From contig BFEA01000186.1 of assembly GCA_003427395.1 (NCBI GenBank), positions 1,815,036 through 1,862,535 of the forward strand: DNA of 47,500 nt, read 5' to 3'. Position numbers and translations under genes: made by a program. This document shows positions 30,156 to 40,313 of this stretch, in pieces. The stretch is from Chara braunii (taxonomy: Eukaryota > Streptophyta > Charophyceae > Charales > Characeae). Below the pieces are notes generated by a model that searched no databases, was not told the DNA's origin, and saw nothing but the letters and a program-made list of their open reading frames with translations. How positions within the stretch are numbered: position 1 is the first letter of the stretch; every line of letters starts with the position of its first letter.

Positions 30156-31368
30156 GGAGGGGGGGGTGGGGGGGCTCACACTTGTGTGGCCGTAAGCAAT
30201 GAAAACAGACAGCGGATCAACAGAGAGAGAGAATAGCGGGGGAGGAGGGAGGGAGGCAGGAGGGAAGGAGGAAATTGGTAAAATTAAGTCAGACGTCATC
30301 AAGAAGTTGGACCACATGAAGAGCTCGTGGCCCAAAGCGATTGGCCGCTGTGACTAAAAGCCTCCTGCTATTTGGTGCCTTCCGTACTCCAAATCTTCGT
30401 GTTGACTATCGGACCTTCGGCTCGGTTCCCACCAGGTCACTGCCCACTATAGCCTACAGTTCTGTCTAAAAAAAGAATCAAATGTTGAAGCAGCACGTAG
30501 ATCTTCCATGTCGTTTCTTCCTAAAGAAAGAGAAACAACAAAAAGCTTAAAAGCTTCAAAGTAGGTTTTCATAGTTTCGGTTGAAAAAGGTGGGCTTCGA
30601 TGTCATGACCTGTCTATTAGCGAAGTCTTCCATTCAGACTCATCGAGCTCATTTTCACAGTAATTTAGGACACAGAGGTTTTCATACCATACTTGCAACT
30701 ATTCGACACTGCGCAGGATACTTCATCATATATTTCTGAAATCCTACTAGTGCTCGCTTGCGAGCCCACGTGGGTTGCCATTTTACCATGTCAAACGGGA
30801 AGAGGTACTTTCGCTCACATGGTCCGCAATACAAGTCGAGCTCAAAAGATTCGCTGACATGGTCCGCCAACGCAGTCAAGCTCAGCAGATACATGTGTCA
30901 TCGTTTTTCTATTGTTATTTTCAAGCAGAAACAATCAATTCATTACAATGTCATTGTTTATCCTCGTTCGCCTTTCCACCAAGAGCGCGTGCACCACCGA
31001 ACAAACGTTCCGCTACTTGCTTGACGAGTCACCACGTCAAAATTCGAGATCACCACAGTAAGTCACCACAACAGCTGCATCTGTCTCATCGCACCACGAG
31101 AGAAGATGAACAACAGTCGTATTAACAACAATCATATTAACAACAGTCGTATTAACAACAATCATATTTTTCATTACCACTTCGAGAGACCCTTCACCAC
31201 TTCAGGATTCAGCCTGCCTTTTGTTTTTCAAATATCTCAGAAAGACGAGGCTCCAATCAATTCGTGGGGAGCAGCACATGCTAAACAGGTGGTTTTCAGG
31301 GTCTTCAGATCCTTCACGACTTCAGGACCACTCAGGATTTTCAGACTTCCTAAACTCTAATACTCTGG

Positions 31369-31415
<47 letters not shown>

Positions 31416-32403
31416 GCAGAAACAGGTTCCTAATCTTCGGCTTAGTCAGCCAGGATGGTAGGTGCACAATCTCTACAGAGAAAGCTCTTGTACACACGAT
31501 ACATTCATTCCGAGATAAATGCACTTATACCCCCACACTTTATTCATCTCCACATCTGTAAGAACGTCCACGCGAGAGTCCTGATAGCCACGGAAATGCT
31601 CCACATTGAGAGGCATACGTGCAGTTCTGCTTCGCCTTGCATTCGCACGTACCTGACTTGTCCAAATCTCGTCGCTCCTACCGCTGCATGGATCTCTAAC
31701 GACGCTATGGATTGGAGATTCGAGGGATTTTGCGATAAGCAGCAGACCAACGATGTTTATGACAAACTAGAATTTGATGTACCCGTAGGTACATGAGGGG
31801 ATCGTTATGACCGTTATCATGTCCACATTGAAGATATGCGACGTTCATGAACCGCAGACCGTACGGGCATACGTGCAGTTCTGCTTCTCTTGCCCCCCCC
31901 CCCCCTCTCTCTCAAAACGCAAGGCACTTGTGTTTTGGCACTTCTGTTCCATTCATTGCTATCATTCCAGTCATTGCTAACACGTAGTGCACCCGACGTC
32001 CAACACAAAACTGCCATGTCTTCGGATTTGTCGGCGACATACTTGCAATCCAAAGACATGTGACCACGATACAGACCTCTTCTCTGTTGGTGAGTTGAGG
32101 TCATCATATCATTCCTCCCGTTGGTTAGTTCAGGCAAGGCACATGTCCATGGTGTCACGGCTATCACGATGAGGAGGCATGGAAGTAGAAAGGGCTGTGT
32201 TAGAAGCTTGTCTATTTAGTTATGGCTTTTACTGTTGGTTCAGGGAAAGACAAGGGCTTCGGGCTCCGCGGGCTTAGGCCTGTAAGCTAAACCGGCTGAA
32301 GCTGCAGGGATAACTCCGGGTAGAATTGTGAGGTCCCCGGCCTCAACCGATCGAAAGTAGAAAGGGCTGTCTCAGGTTCTCACTGTCCGACAGCTGTACC
32401 AAC
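30156..32403. other. unannotated stretch with small repeats
   Basis: No gene. Repeats seen are TTCGCT.ACATGGTCCGC twice (30810 and 30852), the 30-bp unit CAACAGTCGTATTAACAACA at 31111 and 31141, (GA)n at 31372-31413 and GTAGAAAGGGCTGT twice (32188, 32357). The perfect palindrome CCCACGTGGG, containing a G-box core, is at about 30766-30775. Confidence 0.55.
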
Positions 32404-32466
32404 TAGCCTAGCTCAGTCGGTACACCCATGAACTGTTGACATACAGACCTGACTTCAAATCCAGAC
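32404..32466 (+). ncRNA. tRNA-like SINE head, copy 1
   Basis: CCTAGCTCAGTCGGTACACC (D arm / A box) is followed by CATGAACTGTTGACAT and GACTTCAAATCC (B box). It closely matches 33187-33251. The head resembles tRNA-Lys in its D arm, but stems do not close, so it is a tRNA-derived repeat. Confidence 0.6.
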
Positions 32467-32640
32467 GTAACCAGACACAAACTTCATCACGAAGAGAATA
32501 AGATATTCAATGCTGAATAACATGAGGCAGGTCAGTGCAATGATTATATCTCGAGGCTGTCGCCAAAATAGAGACTGTCCCACAGTCTGTGGATCTCTTT
32601 TCCACAGAGCTTCATGTTTACAAAATGGATTTGGTGATAG

Positions 32641-32733
32641 GACCTAGCCCAGTAGGTAACCCACCAGCCTTATATTCCGCAGATGCAGGGATCGAAGCCA
32701 GTAGCCCCCACTGAAAAAAAATAAAAATAAAAT
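32641..32733 (+). ncRNA. tRNA-like sequence with A-rich tail
   Basis: GACCTAGCCCAGTAGGTAAC (A box), GCAGGGATCGAAGCC (B-box-like) and an A-rich tail at 32712-32733 suggest a short tRNA-derived retroposon. Confidence 0.5.
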
Positions 32734-32882
32734 GGAGTTAGGTCCATCCTAGAGCAGCGCATTGCTTTTAAATGGAGCTCTGCGTTTTCAAACTACTAGT
32801 CCGTGGGCGACGGTCTTGAGATATCAGCGTCGAATCGACCGGCCCGAGGCCTCTCAGACAACTTACTATTTCATGCATCTTG

Positions 32883-32955
32883 TTCGTCGGGATTCGAACT
32901 CAGATCTGTGTTTCAACAGCCAACGGGTGTCTTACCAACCGATGCGGGCCCTTTG
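32883..32955 (-). ncRNA. tRNA-like sequence, minus strand
   Basis: The minus strand reads GCATCGGTTGGTAAGACACC (A-box-like) and GAGTTCGAATCCCGACGA (T arm / B box, plus about 32883-32900). The anticodon region CCGTTGGCTGTTGAAACACA is unusual; I call it a tRNA-derived repeat. Confidence 0.5.
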
Positions 32956-33023
32956 GGTTAAAAACTACTCTTTTCAATGCGGCCGAGGGATAGAAATACC
33001 GATTCACATTTGGGAGAACTAAA

Positions 33024-33200
33024 TACTAGTATCTCCAGTGCGTAACCTACCGCGGCTACCGGGAGTCCTTCGAAGATGGAAACCTACATGTCCCAATGGG
33101 CCTAGCTCAGTNTACTAGTATCTCCAGTGCGTAACCTACCGCGGCTACCGGGAGTCCTTCGAAGATGGAAACCTACATGTCCCAATGGGCCTAGCTCAGT
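33024..33200. other. assembly join: 88-bp duplication around a single N
   Basis: Positions 33024-33111 and 33113-33200 are identical over 88 bp, separated only by the N at 33112. An exact repeat split by one N is the mark of two contig ends that overlap but were joined as a gap. The true sequence probably has one copy, so coordinates after 33112 may be inflated by 89. Confidence 0.9.
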
Positions 33201-33263
33201 TGTGTACACCATGAACTGTTGAAATGCAGACAGAAGTTCGAATCCGTACGGTGCTCGATCAAT
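33187..33263 (+). ncRNA. tRNA-like SINE head, copy 2
   Basis: GGGCCTAGCTCAGTTGTGTA, CATGAACTGTTGAAAT and AAGTTCGAATCC parallel copy 1 at 32404-32466, followed by AATAAAAAAAG. Its first bases are also at the end of the duplicated 88-bp block (33098-33111). Confidence 0.6.
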
Positions 33264-34451
33264 AAAAAAAGACAGCCTTGATTTACCTGACGCCGGTCAA
33301 TTCACTGATGATACCTCAAGGCCGTCCTCCCACAAAGAACAAAGGGAAACAAAACTTGGGTGATCAATCCTGAACTGAAAGACAGAAACAACAGAAAAAC
33401 GAAAGGGAAAACACGAACCAGGGAAAGAGCATTCCCATAAAAAAAGAAACCAGGGAGACATAGCATTTCCATTAATCAACCATACACATCTCCACAAGCA
33501 GCCTACTGCACTACAAACTCTTTAACAATTGCACTTCCCATGCATCAACGAAGTGCTCGCGTTCAGGCTTCATGCAGAAAAAAAGCAATACAAAAGAGCT
33601 CGACTTGCACTTGTTAAGCGTTGTGCACTAATTAAACTAATCACCTGATTCAGAATCAAACAAGCCTAATTTCACGCAGTACACTTCAAAAGCAATCCCA
33701 CCATACCAAGTGTTAAACGCTGTGCATTGATTACCCGATTAAAGGAAAGAAAGATGAAACAAATGCAATTCAGAGCAACGCAAATAAAAAAAAAGCAATG
33801 CGGACACAAGACCGTTCGAAGCGCTGTGCTTTAGCTACCAAATTAAGGATCAAGCAAACGCCATTCAGGCAACGCAATTCAAAACGCCATGCACCCATAC
33901 CGAGCTTCATAGCAGATGATAACCCCAGAACCGACACCCATAACGAGCTTCATAGCAGATCATAACCCCAGGACCGACAGTAAGTTAGGCCAGAACAATA
34001 GAGCCCGACGAGGAAAAAACAATTTTGCCTGCAGAAAGCAACGACGTCACATGACAAGCGGAATAGAGGGTTCGAAATTTTGCAGAGACGAATGGTGTTC
34101 TGACTCAAGGTTTCGTTTTTCCCGCTTCTCTGAAGCGTAAAGGCCAAAACTTTTTACAGAACGAAACGTTGACCCAATCAATGCAGGGCCAGGCAAACCG
34201 CCACGGCACAGCGGGACAACGGAAACGCCAACAATTCCACCGAGAAGAGAAGTGGGCTTAATCAGCTAAAAGGCAGCTTGGCGACCATCACTCTCTGCAG
34301 ATATCATAGTGGTAACGTGAAGAGCAAGTGATGAGAGTCGCCGAAGCAGCAGTCATCCGTCTCACACCACAAATTCGCAAACAAGGACGAGAAAGAAAAG
34401 AAGGGAAAACAAACGGAATAGACGAAGAAAACAAGCTTCAACTGATCGTCA

Positions 34452-34456
<5 letters not shown>
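33264..34456. other. unannotated stretch downstream of profilin
   Basis: No gene. Degenerate repeats around CGTTGTGCACTAATTA / CGCTGTGCATTGATTA recur about every 100 bp at 33610-33850, and CGAGCTTCATAGCAGAT is repeated at 33901 and 33944 (43-bp period). Confidence 0.55.

Positions 34457-34504
<48 letters not shown>
34457..34504. repeat. (GA)24 microsatellite
   Basis: A pure GA run lies 53 bp beyond the profilin stop codon, so it is probably in or next to the profilin 3' UTR (CT-rich in the mRNA sense). Confidence 0.97.
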
Positions 34505-34506
<2 letters not shown>

Positions 34507-34556
34507 AACCTGCACAACAAGACCAAAACGATAAACTACAGAAATCGTCAAAGAAA

Positions 34557-34706
34557 CTAATAACTTTGTTGAATGAGGTAGTCGCCAAGCTGTTCCACCA
34601 CCACATTACAATCGGAATGCTGGACTGGGTCCTCATACAGCCCAATGATCAAAGCGGTTGCCGTCTTCTTTATGGTTGCACCACCCTTCGGGCTGAGACC
34701 GGGTCC
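34557..34706 (-). CDS. PRF: profilin exon 3
   Basis: There are 49 codons plus TAG. It reads [20 protein letters not shown] and [15 protein letters not shown], the C-terminal helix that joins the poly-proline site. The two residues after GPG are an insertion relative to the usual plant GPGG. No polyadenylation signal was identified with confidence. Confidence 0.95.
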   Translation of the reverse strand, partial: GPGLSPKGGATIKKTATALIIGLYEDPVQHSDCNVVVEQLGDYLIQQSY

Positions 34707-37700
34707 CTGCACACAGCAGAAGAAACAGAACCGGGCTATTTTTAGAACAAATCCCGACGACACCATCCGTACACGATGACAACTATCCGGAAGAGCCCAG
34801 CACGGCAAGAGGAGGGTCACAACGGATAACACCTATGCTCCTTTCACATGGTAGGCCTAACGTGAGGAGACGAGAGGGCACAGCTTGCGTACATAGCGCG
34901 TCGCCGAGCGACTCTACATATGCGAGAAATACGAAGCTTCGGCGGCGGGTGTATCTCGGCAGTTCAATTGTAGTTAAGTTCGTCATTTACACACTTCGAG
35001 AGTACTGCGGCCCCATAGCGTCAAGAATAAAAGGGTATAGGAGCAGGATAAGTGATTAATATCGTGCACCGTGTCAAGAGCATAAACAACGGATAAGACC
35101 CATGCTCTGTTGGCCCTCGCCGCACTAGGCGACCAAATGCGCACAAGACAAATTACGGCCGTCAATATTCCCATGCTCTTGCGGGAGATTCATTCTCAGT
35201 TTCCCCTTTGGTGAGTGGTGCGGCGAGGCCCATTACCACAGAGCAGGTACAATCCGGGAATCCACTGAACATCATGACTCCACAAAAGGGCAGAGAGAAG
35301 GTGAGGGGAAGCGAAGAAGTTCCAGGGAGACAGGACACAGTAAGACAAACGAGAGTCAGACTACCTACAGCGAGGACAATGATGACATTCGGAAGAAAAC
35401 TGCCAAGGCACTCACCTTCTTTGCCCGGATAACGACCCCTTGATCGCCTTGGACCAACATGTATTTCACACCGCCGAGCTTTAGCCCGCTCTCAGAGAGG
35501 GTCTTCTCATCCTTAAATCCTCCAATTAACGACTGGACCTCAGCTTCGGAGAGCTGCACGATGAATGCACCAACGAACGAGAAAATTAGCGACAAGCACT
35601 GAGCAGCATTTGACTCACCCCCGTCACAATACACAGTTCTGCCCACAGTGCTCGGATTTTTCACTGTTTTCCAAGTCCACTCAAATTAAGAAGCCAACGG
35701 AGAACCACGAGTAGACGCACCGTCATGCCCAAGGCATCAACGATGGAGTTGGTTCACCGCTATCGAGGCATGACAAGAAACATGGACGCTCGATGAACAC
35801 AGAACGAACTCAGCTTGAGATCATAATGCAGGAGTCGAATGGAATTGCGGGAAACGAGCAAGGCGAAAGAAAGAGAGCGCACAACCCGACAAAGAAAGAG
35901 ATACGGAGTACAAAGAAAGAGAGAAACTGAGGACAAAGAAAGAGAGAAACGGAGGGCCCAAGGAGGACAAAAAAAGAGAGAAACGGAGGACAAAAAAGAG
36001 ATACGGAGGGCCCAGGCGGGTGGCGACGGCGGTAAGGAGGCACAGCGGAGGCAATGGAGACGGTGGGAAGGCAACAAGGGGATTGAGAGGGGGCGACTGC
36101 ACGGAGAGAACCGGAGGTGGCATAGATGAAGACCAAAGGCGGCACAGACGAAGGCGAGAGAGACATACGTGGACGAGGAATGACCGGAGGACGGAAGCCA
36201 CAAAGACAATGGGGACGGGAAGAAACGCTACAACGACGAAGGGAAGACATGGAGACGACGGGGAGGGCAAACAAAGAGGCGGCGACGGGGGCAGACGGAG
36301 GCGACGAGGGGGGCAGATCGACGGATGGCAGACCGAGGTGACGAGGGGAGACGGGAGGGGATAAGGGAGACGGAAGGCGAAGGGGGGGAGCAGACCGAGG
36401 TGACGAGGGGAGACGGGAGGGAATAAGGGAGACGGAAGGCGACGGCGGGGAGCAGACCGAGGCGACGAGGGGGGCAGACCGAGGCGACGAGGGGGGAAGA
36501 CCGAGGCGACGAGGGGGGAAGACCGAGGCGACGAGGGGAGACGGGAGGCGACGAAGGGGGCGAGACGCAGGAAACGGGAAGGGAAGGTGACGGAGGGGAT
36601 AAGGAGGGGAGGCGGAGGCAACGGGAACGAAGCCGGAGGCGACGGAGAGGGGGGTAGAGGGAGGTGATGGGGAGGTGGGCCGACGGAGACGACGGGAAAC
36701 AAGGGAGACGAAGGCGACTCGGGCTGCGGCCGATGAAAGAAAAAAAGCACCGACCCGCCAGGCAAGAAGATCGGCGGAGGGATCGAGAGGTAGTAAAGGC
36801 GGCAACGGGAACGCGCCGCAGGGATAGGAAGAAGTCAAGCAGCGAGAGGAACAGAAGGTAGGCTGGAAGACGCCGAAGACGACGGGGAAAGAGGAGAAGG
36901 ACACATTGCTTCAAGTAAGAAAGACGGCGACAGACGGAAGAGGCATGGCGACGGACAGGAGACGCAGTGCTACAAACAGGAAACGCGGGCCGACAGACAG
37001 GACACGAGGGCAGATAGACAGGAGAGCCAGAGGACGACAAACAGGCGAGGCCGGGGGATGGCGAATAGGCAAAACATAGGGTCGAACAGGCGAGACATAC
37101 AGATGCACAGGCAAGACAGGGACGTACAGGAGCGGCACGGGGAGGAGACGAACGGGGAAGCACAAGCGAGGTACGGGAACGAACAAGGACGCACGGTGAC
37201 GAACGGGGGACATGGTGCCACACAGGGAAAGGACGGATGACGAAGGACAGGGAAGGATTGGCGACGCATAAGCGGGGCATGCCCATAGGCAGGGAATGCA
37301 TAGGAGCGAGCTGCGCGGCACGGGAACGGGCAGGAGACATGGGAATAGTCAAAAGACGGATGGGGATACGCAAGAGACTGATGGGAATATGCAGGAGACG
37401 GATGGGAATAGGCAGGATACGCATAGGGACGGCTGTGTGAGGAATTGGAATGGCCACGCATAGAAACGGGCAGGAGGGGGCATGGGACGGGTAGGAGGGG
37501 ACATGGTAAAGGGCAGGACGCGGCATGGGAAGGGGAAAGGAGGTGGTTGGAAACGGACGGGGAAGCTGTGCGAACAGTGGGAGGCGGCATAGGGACGGGA
37601 CAGGAGAGAACGACCGCCGATAGGGTAAGCAAGGAGATGCGACACCGGAGCCACTGTCAGGGGGAGGCATGGGGATTGAAAGAAGGCGTGAACACTTGCA

Positions 37701-39039
37701 TTGGGGGCAGGGAAAAGGGAAGGGAAGTCATGATGGCGGGCGGTATGGCACGGCGACGGGCAAGAGCGGCACGGCGGTGAGGCAGCATTATCATCGAGCA
37801 GTGGCAGAGTAAGGACGAAATAAAAGGAGAAATAGCAACGGAGGCACGATGATGACAAGATAGCGAAGGCATCGGAATGAAACAGGCAAATACACAAGTA
37901 CAGAATAGGTAGAGATGGAGACACCATTAAGAGAATGGAAACGAAACTGGCAAGGCGACCATACCGTGAAGACGACAAACAGAAGGCAAGGCACGGGAAC
38001 AGAATGGACCTGAAGACCCTACCCACAGCAAATGAAAAGCAAAAGTCGTGGCACGATGAAGGGAACAGGATACACGAGAAAACAGGTGGGCTACGCGACG
38101 GAACAGACAACTCATGAGGGTGGAATAGGCAAGTCGATGAGGCAGCATGAGTCAGAGACGCAGAACAGAATAGGCATGGGGAACGTCGATCGATACGACA
38201 GACGAGCTATGGAGAAAGGTCATGCGAGAAGTGAAAACAGAATCCCCGATACGAATAAGAAAGAATAGATCAAAGCGAGAAGAAAATCAAACACGAAAGA
38301 CAAATATGAACGGACAAGCTTGATGTGAGCAGTTCCCTTCTCCTCTACGTACGTGATGGATACATCAGTAAACACGCACATCACGCAAACGGCATCCGCT
38401 AAATACGCGCTTGCCTCATTCTGCCCCAAGATCGACGAGTTTGGCAACCACCAGCACATCACCCAAAAATAACTTAGCCCGCGGTACAACAGCCTAAAAT
38501 AACTTAGCCCGCTGTACAACAGCCTAAAATAACTTATCCCGCGGTACAACAGCCTTGGATATCATACGTGTGACGCAAGAAAGGTTATAAAGACAAGAAA
38601 ACAGAAACACACAAGAAAACAGAAGCCGCAGGAAACGATTTGAACACAAAAGAGAACAGAAGGAGAGAAAACCGAAGGACGCGGATAGACAGAAAGAACA
38701 AATTCCCTATCTGCTAAGCTACATGACAAGAAGGACAAGATGTTGAGGAAGAACGATTCACCAGCGCGGGAAATGGACAATAACAACAGAAAGAGGAAGG
38801 CAACAAAACAAACATGCATCTACCAAACGATGGAGCAAGGAATAGCATGTGATAAGAACACAGTGAAGAAAGGACGACAAACTGTGGCCGAAAAGGGGTA
38901 ATAAGAGCTCACTTACATCCGGAAAATTCTCGCTCCTTGCCCACACAACGCCATCCAGGCCGATGATCCCTGCCGATTTGAGTTGCCCTGAGGGAAGGGC
39001 GCACATCAAGTAGCTATCGATATACCCATCCCACGACAT
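34557..39039 (-). CDS. PRF: profilin, three exons
   Basis: Profilin binds monomeric actin, poly-proline proteins such as formins, and phosphoinositides, and regulates actin assembly in the cytosol. Exons are 39039-38917, 35553-35416 and 34706-34557, all joined in phase 0 with GT..AG borders (GTAAGT, GTGAGT; both acceptors ..GCAG), giving 136 codons against 131-134 usual in plants. Family signatures are the start [12 protein letters not shown] with the N-terminal Trp and Tyr of the poly-proline site, [32 protein letters not shown] and the end [13 protein letters not shown]. Intron positions (after ENFPD and after RAKK) are those of land-plant profilins. The reading frame is intact, so the gene is probably functional. 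The stop is TAG. Intron 1 is unusually large. Confidence 0.95.
34707..35415 (-). other. profilin intron 2 (709 bp)
   Basis: The donor is GTGAGT and the acceptor TGTGTGCAG. I see no repeat or gene inside. Confidence 0.9.
35416..35553 (-). CDS. PRF: profilin exon 2
   Basis: There are 46 codons from [13 protein letters not shown] to VVIRAKK, followed by the donor GTGAGT. It contains the [12 protein letters not shown] core strand typical of plant profilins. Confidence 0.95.
35830..38250. repeat. purine-rich minisatellite inside profilin intron 1
   Basis: This is almost entirely purine-skewed on the plus strand. Unit families include a 22-bp repeat GACCGAGGCGACGAGGGGGG at 36455, 36477, 36499 and 36521; a 62-bp repeat containing GACGAGGGGAGACGGGAGG at 36331 and 36393; and a ~22-bp unit around GACGGATGGGAATAGGCAGG at 37340-37430. 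Long Pro/Ser/Arg-rich frames of 314-480 codons on the minus strand arise from the lack of stop codons in such sequence and contain no domain. Confidence 0.85.
38466..38555 (+). repeat. 30-bp tandem repeat, three copies
   Basis: The unit AAAATAACTTAGCCCGCGGT plus ten bases repeats at 38466, 38496 and 38526, with one substitution each in units 2 and 3. It is within profilin intron 1. Confidence 0.95.
38917..39039 (-). CDS. PRF: profilin exon 1
   Basis: There are 41 codons from ATG at 39039 to GAT at 38917, followed by the donor GTAAGT. It carries the N-terminal helix [12 protein letters not shown] and [12 protein letters not shown]. The start fits the family length, and no in-frame ATG lies closer. 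Confidence 0.95.
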
Positions 39040-39112
39040 GGCGACAGCAGTTGAATGTACCTCCCCGAGGAGAAAGAGACAGAGAGAGAGAGAGAGAGAG
39101 GGAGAGGGAGAG
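39040..39112 (-). promoter_or_regulatory. profilin 5' leader with CT microsatellite
   Basis: Read in the profilin sense, a (CT)n tract (plus 39073-39112, GA) lies 34-73 bp upstream of the ATG. It is followed by TCTTTCTCCTCGGGGAGG. CT-rich leaders near the start site are common in plant genes. I could not place a TATA box or transcription start. Confidence 0.45.
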
Positions 39113-40249
39113 ACCGGAAAGGAGGCGCCGGAACTTCGCGAGATGGATGACTCACTCTATGGACACCAAAACCTTCGGAAGTGCGACGTACGGGTTTCGT
39201 ATATACATACAAAAGCGCACGACAGGCGGTAGACAGCAAGGTGGTATGGGGTAGAGACTGGGAGCAGAGCGGCAGGATGTCGTGCAGATCCTGTCCCCGG
39301 CAGAACCAGCTGACCACCAGAAAGTATCCCGAGCACACAAGCCTGAGAGAGGAGGAAATGAGAAACGCGCCTCAGGAGGGAAAGAACCACTTACGCGTCC
39401 AGAGTCTCCCGACGATGGATGGAGCAGTCGAGAATTTTAAGTGGGTCTGACGTGCAACGTCGGATTTGGGACCGCTGCCGCGGGAGCGCGAAGGAAGGCG
39501 GGGTGGAACGAAATCAGGGAGAACTCAACACTTCGGTCGATGAACCCCGGACAGGAAGCGCGGCGAGATAGGGCCTCGTCGCAGTCGCACTACTCGCCAT
39601 CCGCCAACCAACATTTTGATTGCATGTGGATATCATTCTGTCCAGATGCATTCGAAATCTTGGCGGGTTGTAGCCAGGGCCATACCGTCCGGAAAGTCGG
39701 TGTTCGCCCTGAGAGATGCCGTCCTCCGCGGCGGAGATTTTTCTGGCTGGCCCGGCCCCTGGCTGGCAATGCAGGCCGAAGTGCGACAGCTCCCAAGCTC
39801 CACTACCTTAGCACGGCCCTCCCCGGCCGGCTCTGTCATTCATTTTTTGCCCTTTTTCTTTTCCCGTGGCCAGCTCCACGTAGTCGCTGCCCACGGAAGG
39901 ACGCAAAACAGCGGACGAGAGGTGTCCAGACACGCTGGCAGGGCTGCGGTACTGAGATCCCGGCGACGCTTGTAGCCAGTTTATTTTTGGGGGAGGGGTA
40001 ATCTTTCTACATATACCACCACTCCCAGGGAGCTCTGGCACCAGTCCCATAGCCGGCAGCCAAAGTTAGCCGACCGGCCTTCGTCCCAAGGACCTCAAAC
40101 GCAGGCACCACGCACCACCTCCTAACCACATTGAACCAAGCAATGGGAGGCAAGCGTGGGTAGGCAATCCTGATCCGTAATTACCTTGCATGCATACTGA
40201 TGTGCACTGCAGTGCAGTTACAGCGTCTGTGAAGATACATGCTGTGAGA
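39113..40249. other. upstream region of profilin, unannotated
   Basis: This is GC-rich and probably holds the profilin promoter. A 186-codon plus frame (39441-40001) has no recognisable domain; other frames overlap it, so I do not call it a gene. CAGGTAACCTCAGGTAATC (about 40276) shows a small direct duplication just beyond. Confidence 0.45.
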
Positions 40250-40313
40250 TTTCCTTACCAAGATATCGAGTCCTCAGGTAACCTCAGGTAATCATGCCAC
40301 AGCAACAGGACAG

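Larger units (their letters stand above)
35554..38916 (-). other. profilin intron 1 (3,363 bp)
   Basis: The donor GTAAGT and acceptor GTGCAG are in place. Most of the intron (about 35830-38250) is a purine-rich minisatellite on the plus strand, pyrimidine-rich in the transcript. A 30-bp triplet repeat lies at 38466-38555. Confidence 0.9.

Noticed and set aside
32187-32370. GTAGAAAGGGCTGT repeated twice, possible attachment or target-site duplication
   Set aside because: The word is short and no element boundary or other end signature lies between the copies.
36228-37670. 480-codon minus-strand open frame (with 364- and 314-codon neighbours)
   Set aside because: It lies wholly in the purine minisatellite inside profilin intron 1. 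Purine-only sequence gives stop-poor Pro/Ser/Arg-rich frames on the opposite strand in several phases at once, and no domain is present.
38466-38555. CRISPR-like array
   Set aside because: The three 30-bp units are directly adjacent without spacers, in a eukaryotic intron.
39441-40001. 186-codon plus-strand frame upstream of profilin
   Set aside because: No domain is recognised, frames on both strands overlap it, and the GC-rich context makes a chance frame likely. It cannot be excluded without transcript data.
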